Below the pieces are notes generated by a model. That model saw only the letters and a program-made list of their open reading frames with translations. It did not search any database and had not been told where the DNA came from. Positions 44,902 to 57,442 of a DNA stretch of 64,000 bases are shown piece after piece. The stretch spans positions 67,838,434 through 67,902,433 of the forward strand of contig NC_088794.1 of NCBI RefSeq assembly GCF_011386835.1. Reading direction: 5' to 3'. The number at the start of each line of letters is the position of its first letter. Position 1 is the stretch's first letter. The position numbers and the translations under genes were made by a program. Origin of the DNA: Chrysemys picta bellii (Eukaryota > Chordata > Testudines > Emydidae).

Positions 44902-47359
44902 AAAATAGACCTCACAGTGGCTGAAAACGCAAGTTACATCATTTGTAAAGCCCAACTTTTTGTTCCCTATTCCCTTCAAAGGATGACTATAACAACAAAT
45001 ATATTTAGCATCCTCCTTCTCACAGATCCAAAAGCCCTTTGCAAACCCTGGCCCGAAGCTTGCGATGAGCTATACAAGTGCATGCTCCTGTACTGACACT
45101 GAGCAGCTTGCAGAATCAGACCTGTCCAGGGTGGAATCCTGTCCTGTGCTGCATGGGGCAATCTGGAGTGGAAGTGGATTTAAAAAGACACGTTTCCCTT
45201 TAGTTCTCTAGAAAATGCTGGCAAAGAGAACCAACATGCTAAAGTCAGGCACCCAAGTTTGAAAATTTTGGTCATATGTATATATTGGTGGCAGATATAA
45301 ACTGCCATGCAGTCAGTAAAAGTTGCACTGAGCTGCCGGACTACAGAGTGTAGTTACAACAATTTTCAACATTTGCAGGGTTTGCAAATTTCCAACCACA
45401 AATAGCATTTCTGATTCCTCTGGCTTAAACTACATTAGAGACAGAGTCCAAGAAATACAACACACACATCCTAATATAAGCCATCCACACAGACCATCTT
45501 TTATATTCTACCCTTTCTTTTCAAAGCAACCATGAGTTTCACTGACAACTTGCTGAATATCTCAAAATATTCACAAAATGAAAAACAGTGCAATCCTTGA
45601 GGAGAAATATAATCTCACGTCATTAAATTCCTTCGTGAGGCCATTCCAGTGCCTTCTACTCACTGCTCTAGTGTGTTTAATTCAATACACGTTCCTTCAC
45701 CAGTTTGAAAAATTTTAAAAAAAGTAATTAAAATGCAAATGTTTTCCTTTTCTCCAGAAAAAAAGTTGCCTTGGCCTCAAAATTAAAATATCTTTGGTCT
45801 GCACTGAATGACCTGTCAAAAGTGCCCTGTAAAAGACAAATTTAAGTTTTATACATCGGTGCAAGTATATAATTATGTGAAAAATGATGGAATATTTAAG
45901 TAAGATGCTTTTCCTTCTTAATCTTTTTTATGGTCTCATTAATAAAAACTTCCTGAACCTATCTTATACCAAATAAAATATTGAGGAACATTAGCATTCC
46001 AAGGACTATTTGATAGGTCATCAATCCTTCCCAATATCAGAAAAGATACGTCTGGACTTTAACCCTAGCTCCAAGAGAGGGAAGTTTGTCCTGGCTCCCC
46101 TTTCCCTTTGAGGCAGCCTGAAAATGTATTCCCTTACCTTGCAGCCTCCAACATGATGGGCAACTCTCTTTTAAGGAAGGTCTCAGGGTACAAAAATGAT
46201 CGGGGAGAGATCCTGCTAGCAAATATGATGGGTTCCTAAGCTGTTGCAGATGCACAGAGCCTCTGAGTGCATAGGCCTGGCCTCTGTGGCTCCCCAAGTT
46301 CACTCTGCTGAATTCCACCCCACAACTGTGGGGGAAACTCCAGGAGTGGAACCTTGCAAATTTGTTCTCCTCAGTAGACCCTTCCATGGGATCTACTGCT
46401 AGAGGGGGGCATTCTGATCTCATGAGTCCAAATGCACAGAGCTCAAAGGGACAGAAAAACCAAATACATTTAAAGCACTTTTACAAATAAACTGAAAGAG
46501 TTCTTCTGTATGCAAAAAATATCAAGTGCTGTGTATCCTACTGGGAAGCTGGAAATCTACCCTTTCCAGCACTATACAACCTCTGTTTCTTAGCACTTAT
46601 GTAGGGCTCAACATCTTCCAAGGACTGAACAGACCTTAATGAATGGATCTTCACAATACCTCCAGGAGTTAGGTGAAATCTGTGAAAAGTGCATAACTCC
46701 AAGAAAACTGTAATGCTCTCTGATACTGTAAACCCTTTACTAGAGCTGGAAAGCACTCTTATTCTCAACCAAGCACCACTTGTTGATCCTTGAAAAATAG
46801 TACACTTTGATTTTTCAGTGCTTATTTACTATATGTGTAAAAAAAAGACTTTTACTGACAGTGTCAAACACAGTAACTCCTGCCCTGGCCAATGCTAGTG
46901 GGGGGGGGGGGGGGGGCAGGAATACTGTCCAGCATATTCGCTGATCCTGTCATCCAGGACATGATTCCATTGCTATTATTTTGAAAGATGCTGCTGACCT
47001 AGTAGAGCTTATCGAGTGCATGTTATGAATCCTGCCCTGCTGATGCAGGGGAAAAGAGGCCTCTAATTCCCAATTCCCTCACTAACACATCCATGCAGAC
47101 AAGGGTTTAGCCCTTATGCTGCTTTTATGCCATCTTTTCTACCTTAAAATTTCCCAGTGTTCCTACAACTGACTCCTCTCCAATGGTGGTTCCTTTGGCC
47201 ACTGGTATTTTACCATCATGTTGTCTGACTTTGCTCAGAGTAGGTGTAGATGACACCATGGTAAATATATTGGTGGTTAAGAGCCCTTTGTCTACAGTGG
47301 AGTTCCCATCATTGCTTCCACCAGTGGAGCTGAATGGACAGTAGCCATGGTGGGAATCT
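44902..47359. other. BBOX1: Intron without recognisable genes
   Basis: Contains a 17-base G run at 46900-46916. The open frame 46037-46423 (minus) has no recognisable domain or splice signals that convinced me. Confidence 0.55.
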
Positions 47360-49840
47360 GGGGGGAGAAAGTAGTGAGGACTTCGTAAAAGAACTGGTTG
47401 TAGAGGAAAACCTTGGTTCGAATGATCATGAGTTAATTCAGTTTAAAATAAATGGAAGGATAAACAAACAGGTGTACAATTAGGGTCCCTGATTTCAAAA
47501 AGGCAAACTTTAAAAAATTAAGCAAATTAGTTAGGGAAGTGGACTGGACTGAAGAACTCAAGGATCTGAATGTGGAGGAGGCTGAGAATCACTTTAAGTC
47601 AGAGTTGCAGAAACTATCTGAAGCCTGCATCCCAAGCAAGGGAAAGAAATTCATAGGGAAGTGTTGCAGACAAAACTGGATGAACAAGCATCTCAAACAG
47701 GTTATTAAGAGAAAGCAAAAAGCCTACACAGAATGGAAAAAAAAGGGATGGATCAGCAAGAAAAGCTACCTCTTGGAGATCAGAAACTTTAGGGGAAAAA
47801 AGTGAGAACTGCCCAAAGCCAAGCAGAGTTGAATCTTGCAAAAGAAATTAAAACCAACTGTAAAGGGCTTGTTAGCCATATAAATAAAAAGAAAATAAGG
47901 AAAGACGTGGGACCGCTAAGCGCTGAGGCTGGAGTGGAGATTAAAGATAATATAGGTATGGCCTAACACCTAAATGAATACTTCACTCTTATTAAAAAAC
48001 TGAGGCAATGAGGAGTTTGGGGCCTAATGAAAACAAGGATATGGAAGTTGAAATTACCACATCCAAGGTGAAAGCCAAAGTCAAACAGCTTAATTGGACC
48101 AAATCGGGGGCTCAGGATAATCTCCAAAAATATTAAAAGAACTGGGACATGAAATTGCAAGCCCAATAGCAAGGATTTTCCATGAATCTGTAAATTCAGA
48201 GTCGTACCCAATGACTGGAGAATTACAAATATAGTAACTATATATAAGAAAAGGGAAAAAATTGATCTGAGAAACTACAGGCCCATTATTTGACTTCAAC
48301 TGCATGCAAGATTTTAGAACAAATTTTGAAAGAGAGAGTAGTTAAGAACTTGGAGGTAAATGGGATAAAATATAACAATACCTTTTACAAAAAGTAGATC
48401 TTGCCAGACAAGCCTGATCTCCTTCTTTGAGAAGATAATTGATTTTCTAGACAAAGAAATGCAGGAGATATAATCTACCTGGATTTCAGTAAAGTGTCTG
48501 ATACAGTTTCACATGTGAAATTATTAAATTGGAGATGAGGAGGATTACTCCAAGAATTGAAAGGTGGGTAAGGAACTGGTTAAAGGGGAGATTACAACAG
48601 GTCATGCTGAGAGGTGAACTGCCAGATTTTGGAGTGAGATTACTAGTGGAATTCCTCAAAAGACTGGTCTTGGGACCAATCTTATTTAACATTTTCATTA
48701 ATGAGCTTGCACAAAAAGTGGGAGTGGGCTAATAAAATCTGTGGATGATACTAAGTTGGGAGGTATTGCCAATACAGAGGAGGATCGTACAAGATTTGGA
48801 TGACCTTGAAAATTGGAGTAACAGAAATGGGATGAAATGTAACAGTGCAAAGTACAAGGTCACTTAGGGACTAAAGAATTTTTGCTAGAAGCCCTTGAAA
48901 GTGACAGAGGAGGAGAAAGACCTGAGTGTATTGGTCGATTGCTGCCAATGTGATGCAGCCATGAAAAAGGTTAATGCAATCATTGTAAGCATCAGGCAAG
49001 ATATTTCCAGCAGAAATAGGAAAGTGTTATAAAGATGATCAGAAAAATGGAGAACCTACCTTACAAGAGGAGCCTTAATGAGCCTGGCTTGTTTAGCCTA
49101 ACAAAACAAAGGATGAGGGAAGATACGATTGCTCTCTATGAATACATCAGAGGGATGAACAGCAGGGAAGGAGAGGAGTTATTTAAGTTACAAGTCAATG
49201 CTGGCACAAGAATAAATGGATATGAACTGGCCGTCAAAAAGTTTAGGCTTGAAAGATTAGACAAAGATTTCTAACCATCAGAGGAGTGAAGTTCTGAAGC
49301 AACCTTTCAAAGGGAGTAGTTGGGGCAAACAACCTAACTTGTTTTAAGGAAGAGCTTGATAAGTTTATGACAGAGATTGATAAGGGGATAGTCTGAGGAG
49401 ATTGCCTACAATGGCATACGTCCCATTTGTGACCGCTATTAGCAAATATCTCCAATGGCTGGAGATGGGTCAGTGGATGGGGAGTGCTCTGAGTTACTAC
49501 GGATAATTCTTTCCCTGGTGTCTTGCTGGTGGGTTTTGCCCACATACTCAGGGTCTAACTGATTGCCATATTTGACAGAGACCTTGTTTTTTTGTTTTCT
49601 GTTTTTGCCTTCCCCTGAAGCGTGGTGTATGAGTCACTTGCTGGTTTGAACTAGAGTAAATGGTGGATTTTATGTAACCTGAAGTCTTTAATTCAAGATT
49701 TGAGGACTTCAGTAACTCAGCCAGAGGTTGTTAGATTATTGCAGGAGTGGGTCAATTAAGTTATGTGGCCTACATTGTGCAGGGGGTCTGACTAGATAAA
49801 ATCATGATGGTTCCTTCTAGCCTTAAAGTCTAGGAGTCTA
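47360..49840 (+). mobile_element. CR1-like LINE, decayed, plus sense
   Basis: 47539-47805 encodes the linker before the reverse transcriptase (EELKDLNVEEAENHF and WMNKHLKQVIKRKQKAYTEW). A degenerate YLDFSKVSDTVSH box lies near 48478-48515, then an ILFNIFINELAQ block in open piece 48529-48732. The CR1 C-terminus (LPYKRSLNEPGLFSLTKQRM) is at 49035-49274. The 3' tail ends near 49840 (CTTCTAGCCTTAAAGTCTAG). There are many frameshifts. It is a different and older subfamily than 42345-43865. Confidence 0.8.
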
Positions 49841-51245
49841 GTCACGTGTAGACTGCAAACTCACTGCTGATATACACCTAGCATCACTTGTTTATGACTT
49901 TTTCAAATATTCTCTCCTCTTCAGTAGAAACACTTGTATGCTTTGTCCAAGATCAAAGATTTAACTTTTCAAACAGTTTTAGGAAAACCTATAATTTCTC
50001 TCTTTCTCTCTGTGTGTGTGTGCGCATATCATACATATGTATATATATTTGCATTCAAAAATTAATCAGATTTTTGTGCAGAGATAATCCAAACTGATAA
50101 TCCAAGCTGAACGCTAAATGGCCTGATTTTGAGAGAGCCTTTGTTTTCACCCTGTAATTGTGAGTCCACAATAACCAGGCTCACATTTTTGTTCCCATAG
50201 GTAAAACTCTCCCCTAGTGTGGGGGGGTCTATGCCACCTAACCCCCAAATAGGTGCTTCGGGAAGAGGTGAGAGGAAACCATGAAGTTCAGACGCACAGG
50301 AGTGTCTGTGCATCTCATATATGCTTAGTATTGTCAACCCAAAGCATTCAAAAACCATCAGCTCTCAAAAATTTATGACTTATTAATAAATGTGGTGTTT
50401 TCTTTTTTTGCTGTCTGGTTTCTGAGTCTTTAGAATACACTAGGGTCATGTTTGCAAACTCTTTTGCACAACCACAAGGGCAAACACATTTTTTTTAATT
50501 AAAATTGGAATTCTCACATAATCACTTGAACAAGGAGCTAGGCTTTAAGAAAAAAAACACCACAGCATATATCATGGAACTCATGATAAAATAATGAGAG
50601 TGGGCAACACTGGAAAGGATTTCTGTGCTGACTTTGGTCCCAACTCAGCAAAGCACCTAAATGTGTGCTTAGTTTTAAAAACCATGAAAAATCTCATCTG
50701 TATTTAGCAAAGCATTTGTGCATATGCTTAACTTTGGAACTAGTCACATCCTTAAGGCATGCACTTAAGTGTTTAAATATTCTGCTGAATTGGAACCTTT
50801 ACATTTAGGAGCCGGATCCTGCTAATCAATGACGGGGACATTGAGGGGTAAGGCCCTAAATTTGAAACTTTAGAATTGTATTAATATAGCTGTTTGCATT
50901 TAATATTTAAATCTGCCAAACAGAAGTGCTGGAACAATTTTTATAGTGGGGGTGTTGAGAGCCATTGAACCAAACTGTTAAGCCTGCATATAATGGAAAC
51001 CACTTCAAGTCAGGGGGTGTGGTAGCACCCCCTCCCAACTAGTTCCAACACCTATGCTGACAAAGTAAAGCTATGAAAATCAAACAAGAGTCACACACTC
51101 TCATATTGATTCTAAAGACAAGATCATGGCCTGTATAATACCGCATAAAGCTTTCTGAATATCAAAAAGGCATCATCTCCATGGACAGAAAGAAGGGGAA
51201 AATGTTCTTTAAAACTATCACCACTATAAAATGACATCTGCAGTT
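49841..51245. other. BBOX1: Intron without recognisable genes
   Basis: A short TG/TA patch at 50010-50050 and an old palindrome at about 50635-50800 were noticed. No gene. Confidence 0.55.
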
Positions 51246-52390
51246 AGACAAGGTGAGTGAAGTAATATATTTTATTGTTCCAACTTCTGTTGATGAAAGA
51301 GACAAGCTTTTGAGCTTACATAGAGTTCTTCAGGTTTTTAACCTAAGACAACAAAGGAACTGAGCACTTTGTGGGATATCCTGACCATCTTGCTGGAAAG
51401 AAGTGTGGGAATAATCTTACCTTGAACCAGGGCTGTAGTTTTGTTAAGAAAGCATTTTTCACTTTTATTTGCTGTAACCATTTCTGTCTTTATCCCTTAC
51501 TTGAACTGACTTAAAATCTCTTTTTGATTAAATAAACTTGTTTACTTTTTTTTTAAATTAACCCAGGGCTGTGTTTGACTTGAAGTGAGTATTAACTCCA
51601 GTTAAAGCAACAAGCTGCTGTGCTTTTGTCTCTTTAAAGGAACAACAGATCTTATTGCTCCTCTGAATGTTCCAGGAGAGAGTTGGACATTTCAGGGCAG
51701 GCAGTTTGGGGGAAATTTGGGACTGGGAGTGTGTTGGGGCCACTTGGCTAGTAGTAACCAAGGCTGGTGTAGAGCAGAGTGTGATCGTGGTGAAACAAGC
51801 AGGCTTCTAAAGTCAGAGTTGCTGAACCAGGGCTGCTCAACACAGACACAAGTGCATGCTTGGATTCTGGCTAGTAGCATCCACACAGGGTATATGTATG
51901 TCTACAAAGCAAAGAAAAACCCACACCTGGTCCATGTCTGCTGGCTCGGGCTCGCAAGGCTTTGGCTGTGGAGCTGTTTCATTGCTGTGTAAACTTCTGG
52001 ACTTGGGCTGGAGTCCAAGCTCTGGGAACTTCCCACCCATCAGGGTTCTAAAGCTCAGATGCTAGCCCAAGCCCGGAAGCCTGCACAGCAATTCAACAGC
52101 CCCACAGCCCGAGCCCAAGTTGGCCAGCATGGGCCAGTCAGAGGTTTTTCTTTGCCGTGTAGACATATCCACAAGGCGCTACAGCAGCAGAGCATTTTTA
52201 AGTCACTCAGTGTTACCAGACAACCAGTGACACAACCTCTCACTGGTCTGAATTGCACCCCAGAATGTGACAATCTTACAACACTTGAAAGCTTGTCTTT
52301 CACCAACCGAAGTAGGTCCAATAAAATATATTAACCTCACCTACCTTGTCTCTAATATCCTGGGACCAACTTGGCGGCAACAACAACAGT
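51246..52390. mobile_element. Composite: two opposed Penelope-type tails around LTR-like and MITE sequence
   Basis: 51246-51335 is the inverted form of the tail at 52262-52385 (shared inverted blocks: AAGCTTGTCTTTCACCAAC, CCAATAAAATATATTA and CACCTACCTTGTCTC). Between them lie 51340-51885, with a TTAAATAAACTTG patch resembling an LTR polyadenylation region, and a MITE at about 51890-52175. The opposed tails follow the same arrangement as 17818-20713. The family assignment by tail only is moderate. Confidence 0.5.
51890..52175. mobile_element. MITE with GTCTACA-type ends
   Basis: Left GTATGTCTACAAAGCAAAG followed by AAAAACC; right inverted GGATATGTCTACACGGCAAAG followed by AAAAACC. The inside is partly palindromic (AGCCCGAGCCC). 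Probably Harbinger-type by the terminal motif. Confidence 0.6.
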
Positions 52391-54162
52391 GCAAACAATA
52401 TCTGCAGTAATAAACATCCAAAAATTGGGAGTAACTCAGTGTAGTTAAGTACTGGTTGAAGGCTGTTTTTACCATTAAAAAAGAAGAAACTGGCTGACAA
52501 TCCTATACGTTTTCTATAGTTGGACTACTAGTTATAACAGAAGTAATGATAAACACATTACAAATACCATAGATTAAATTGGACTGATAGTCGTTCACAA
52601 TATTAACATAGAATATCCTACAGCTTTTAAAACGGTTATGCTTGATTTGCTAGTTTTTGTTTTCTAACAAAGATCTTTTAGGACTTGATCCAACTCTGCT
52701 GGTATCAAAAGACTCTTTCCATCGACTCCAACGTGCTTTGGATCAGACCCACAGTTTCCAGTATATATTTCTGATATGAGTGTGCATCACTTTTAGTTTA
52801 AGTACATTTGCATTAATAGAAGTGAAAGGCTTCTCTACTGATTCACTGCTATGGCTTAGACTGTGTGTACCCTAATGCCTGAGCAGAGTGGATCTTCAGC
52901 ATATGATTCTTCCCACTCACTCTTGGAAGGCATTGATTCCCCCAACCCTGTGCCTTGACCATGGTCTGAGTCAATGCAGAGCGAGGGACAGAGAATAGGC
53001 GGGCTGAGGGGAGTAGTGAGTGAACTGGGATGAACACACACACACACACCATTCCACCTCTTTTGCCCCATGGAGCTGAAAGTACAACCTGGTTTTTCAG
53101 CAGAACTCCCTTTTCCTGCCCCTTGCAGCTACTTCTGAAGTCCCAGCAACCAGCACAGCCAGAGGAATTGCAAGTAGAGTGGTTCCAAGGGGGGCAGGGG
53201 AGAGGGGAGACAAACAACAGAGGAAGAAATGCAAGGGTATCTTTGCAGAGATTTCCGCCTCAGCTCCCACAGCTGGGGACAATACAGGCCCATATCTTCA
53301 CACTTAGTCCAATTAGTTACTCTACAAACTCTTATCATTTTGGAAGGGATTGTGGGGGTATCTAGCTTTAAGTACATTTTCCAAGTTATAAAATCGAAAA
53401 GAAGGGGTGATTTTAAAATATTTAAATTCTTCCATCTAATTTTTTTAATGACTGCATAATAAAATGTATTGTAAAATTCTACGTCACACAAAACATTATT
53501 TTCCCATATGCGGAACAACAGGGACCATTATTCTTCTTTTATCCAAGAAAATCTACAGCTTGAGAATCTATTAAAAAGCTGTTCTAAACAGGGATTGTGT
53601 TCTTTGCCAATGTTTCCTGGTGGTACCCAGTCCCACTCACATTATTCATTATTCTATCATGTCAGCATTGCACATTCTTTCCACTATTTAAGTATAGTCA
53701 ATATAATTTCCATTTTGCTACCATAGGATAGGATTCAAGGATACAAGTTATAAAAAGCTGAGCAGTTAAGAAATAAAGATGAACCATCAGCACTTTGACA
53801 GTCTTCATCCTCACTTTCATGGCTGAAATCGCTCCATTGAAAACTGTTTATTTTTCAAAACCTTTACAGGAAAACTTAATAGCTGAGCATTTCACAAGGA
53901 ATGAAATGCAAGTCCAATGGAGCTCATTCATGACTTTCAAACCCAATTATGGCATGGCTGATACAAAACAGACTTATGTGCTTAAAAAAACCTGGAGTAC
54001 TGCATGGGCTATGGGCTTATTAAGGAACTAGAGAGCCAGCCTTTGCTAGGTTGTCAGTTCACTGGAATATAGGAATTGCCAAACTGAACTGATCAGTTGT
54101 CTTCTAGTCCATTATCCTGTCTCTGACAGGAACCAGCTGTTTCAGCTGCAGGTACAAGAGAC
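52391..54162. other. BBOX1: Intron without recognisable genes
   Basis: A (CA)n patch lies at 53034-53049. Open frames at 52849-53518 overlap on both strands and have no motif. Nothing else seen. Confidence 0.55.
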
Positions 54163-54172
54163 CCAAATTCAG

Positions 54173-54209
54173 CCTCTAAGGTGCCACAAGTACTCCTGTT
54201 CTTCTTTTT
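54173..54209 (+). mobile_element. 37-bp Penelope-tail insertion
   Basis: The insert (TCTAAGGTGCCACAAGTACT core) is the last part of the same tail as at 20213-20250. A perfect 10-bp duplication CCAAATTCAG flanks it at 54163-54172 and 54210-54219. This is an extremely 5'-truncated but genuine retroinsertion. Confidence 0.85.
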
Positions 54210-54939
54210 CCAAATTCAGCGTACAGCAGTAGTAACAGGAAGTTACCAGCTGATGGCAGTTTGGCAGTTGGTGGGAAACGTACAGGTGGTCTCAGGCCTG
54301 TTTCCATGAACAGGTGTCCACCATCACAAATATCATTTAATATTATTTAACATTTGAATGTAATGTAGCACTAGAGCTGTACATGGTGCTTTACAGAGAG
54401 CTCTAACTGGCAACCTTAAAGAGACCCATCTTTTCAAGGCAAGGGAGACTGTGCTCTCCCCTGCTTCACGTGACTTGTTTTTGGAATAAAAATTAAGTGA
54501 ACTTACTGTGCGAAAAAAATAAAAAACTTACAGACACCTTTTTTACCTCCCCATCCCCCACAAGGCACAGATGGGAAAATTAGGGCCTTTTAGGTTTGAA
54601 CAACTGGATGGTAGTCAGTCAGGTTTTCTTTCTGTTTTAGTCACATGCAGTAACTGCTACTAAATAATAAATAAAAAAGAGGGGATAGTGAGTCTGACAA
54701 GTGTGACATAGCAATTTCAAAAGGAGAAATCCTTGTGAAAACATAGTAAAGACAGAAAACCAGGACATTATGTGAAGTGGTCACAAAATTCTTCCCCAAT
54801 AGACAATAACTTTTTAACCTTGATTTGAGAGAGAGACTTGGACATACTGACATTTTAAACGACAAAAAACATAGTTAATGGAGAGTTAAGGTCGCCGCTT
54901 GTGCCCTTCCAGCATGTCAAGTTCAACAAAACTCAAACT

Positions 54940-55075
54940 TTTCCATCTGTATAAGGGGGATAATGGGACACAGAAAGAAGTGACTTGCCCAAGGTAACCG
55001 ACCAGGCTGGTGGCAGAGCTAGGAATAGTCCCAGTGCAGTTGTCTTACCTCTAGACCACAGTCACTATGTAATGC
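54940..55075 (-). mobile_element. MIR-type SINE remnant
   Basis: GTGACTTGCCCAAGGTAAC, then GGTGGCAGAGCTAGGAATAG, then CCTCTAGACCACAGTC. This is the inverse MIR core and promoter-proximal part. Confidence 0.7.
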
Positions 55076-55122
55076 CTCAGGTTTTCCTCTCCCTCTTGTA
55101 CACTTTGCTATAGTGAATGGAG

Positions 55123-57040
55123 ATCATAGACTCATAGAACTGGAAGAGACCTCGAGAGGTCATCTAGTCCAGTCCCCTGCACTCAAGGCAGGACTAAGTA
55201 TCATCTAAACCATCCCTGACAGCACTTTCACTCTATGCATCCGAAGAAGTGAGGTTTTTACTCACTAAAGCTTATGCCCAAATAAATCTGTTAGTCTTTA
55301 AGGTGCCACCAGACTCCTTGTTGTTTTTGTAGATACAGACTAACACGGCTACCCCCTGATACTTGATCCCTGACAGGTGTTTGTTCAACCTGCTCTTAAA
55401 AATCCCCAATGATAGAGGTTCCACAACCTCCCTAGGCAATTTATTCCAGTGCTTAACCACTCTGACCATTAGGAAGTTTTTCCTAATGTCCAGCCTAAAC
55501 CGCCCTTACTGCAATTTAAATCCATTGCTTCTTGTCCTATCCTCAGAGGTTAAGAACAACAATTTTTCTCCCTCCTCCTTGTAACAACCTTTTACGTTCT
55601 TGAAAACTGTTATGTCCCCTCTCAGTCTTCTCTTCTCCAGATTGAAAAAATTGGGTTTGTTTAATCTTCCCTCATAGGTCATGTTTTCTAGACCTTTAAT
55701 CATTTTTGTTGCTCTTCTCTGGACTTTCTCCAGTTTGTCCACATTTTTCCTGAAATGTGGCACCCAGAACTGAACAGAATTCTCCAGTTGAGGCCTAATC
55801 AGCGTGGAATAGAGCAGAAGAATTACTTCTCGTGTCTTGCTTACAATACTCCTGCTAATACATCCCAGGAATGATGTTTTCTTTTTTTGCAACAGCGTTA
55901 CACTGTTGACTCATATTTAGCTTGTGATCCACTATGACCCCCAGATCCCTTTCCTAGACAGTCATTTCCTATTTTGTATGTGTGCAATTGATTGTTCCTT
56001 CCTAAGTGGAGTACTTTGCATTTGTCCTTATTAAATTTCATCCTATTTACTTCAGACCATTTCTCCAGTTTGTCCAGATCATTTTGAATTTTAATCCTAT
56101 TCTCCAAAGCACTTGCAACCCCTTCCAGCTTGGTATCGTCCACAAACTTTATAAGTGTACTCTCTATGCCATTATCTAAATCACTGATGAAGATATTGAA
56201 CAGAACCAGACCCAGAACTGATCCCTGAGGGACCCCACTCGTTATGCCCTTCCAGCATGACTGTGAACCACTGATAAGTACTCTCTGGGAACAATTTTCC
56301 AACCAGTTCTGCACCCACCTTGTAGTAGCTCCATCTAGGTTGCATTTCCCTAGTTTGTTTATGAGAAGGTCATGCGAGATAGTATCAAAAGCCTTACTAA
56401 AATCAAGATATACCACATCTACTGCTTCCCACCCAATCCACAAGGCTTGTTACCCTATCAAAGAAAGCTATCAGGTTGGTTTGACATGATTTATTCTTGA
56501 CAAATCCATACTGACTGTTATTTATCACCTTATTATCTTCTATGTGTTTGCAAATTGATTACTTAATTATTTGCTCCATTATCTTTCTGGGTACAGAAGT
56601 TAAGCTGACTGGTATGTAATTCCCAGGGTTGTCCTTATTTCCCTTTATAGATGGGCACTATATTTGCCCTTTTCCAGTCTTCTGGAATGTCTCCCGTCTT
56701 CCATGACTTTTCGAGGATAATTGCTAATGGCTCAGATATCTCCTCAGTCAGCTCCTTGAGTATTCTAGGATGCATTTCATCAGGCCCTGGTGATTTGAGG
56801 ACATCTAACTTGTCTAAGTAATTTTTGACTTGTTCTTTCCCTATTTTAGACTCTGATCCTACCTCATTTTCACTGGCATTCACAATGTTAGACGTCCAAT
56901 CGCCACCAACCTTCTTGGTGAAAACCGAAACAAAGAAGTCATTAAGCACCTCTGCCATTTCCACATTTTCTGATAATGGCCATGCTTTGAAATGTTTGTT
57001 GTGAATAACAGGGCTGGTGAGAGAAATGTCATCCATGGTC
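55123..57040 (-). mobile_element. CR1 LINE, 5'-truncated, with a Penelope-tail insert
   Basis: Minus-sense copy: 3' end near 55123 (complement of ATCATAGACTCATAGAACTGG). Upstream on minus are 55506-55892 (C-terminus, [12 protein letters not shown]), 55898-56443 (reverse transcriptase: VDVVYLDFSKAFDTISHDLL, then SVLGLVLFNIFISDLD) and 56635-57036 (finger region: [16 protein letters not shown], then [13 protein letters not shown]). The FADD box reads FVDDTK here. Only a few frame breaks separate the pieces. The truncation point is about 57040. Confidence 0.88.
55223..55365 (+). mobile_element. Penelope-tail insertion inside CR1 (143 bp)
   Basis: Tail sequence (ATGCATCCGAAGAAGTG, AAATAAATCTGTTAGTC, CAGACTAACACGGCTACC) is flanked by the 11-bp duplication ATCCCTGACAG at 55212-55222 and 55366-55376. 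It splits the CR1 3' region, so it is younger than that CR1. Confidence 0.88.
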
Positions 57041-57442
57041 TATGTTCCAAAACTGACAGTTTTACTAAATGGTTGTTACAATAACTTTAAGGGGTGAGAG
57101 AAGACTGGTATATCTCTCTCCTTCTCCACCGTGTCCCACTGTTCACCGCACTATGTAGCCCCCTCGGCCTCAACATTTCCAGCTCTCCTTCCCCTTCCCC
57201 TTCCCAGCCCATTAAGCCTCTAGTTGGCACTGCAGAAGCCATTAACATTTAAGAAGTTGCACCTTGCTGCTGTGTACACATTTCACAGGCAGCAATTTAC
57301 TATAGGGCTGCATGCAACCTTGATTATATAGTTTGAGCTGCACACTAAGCAGGGCCCTCACTTTCACTACCCATGCCCAAGCTGGGACTCCTGTCCCTGC
57401 TTGAGCCAGGCTTTCCCAGCTTTGCCTCAGGCCTACCCAATG

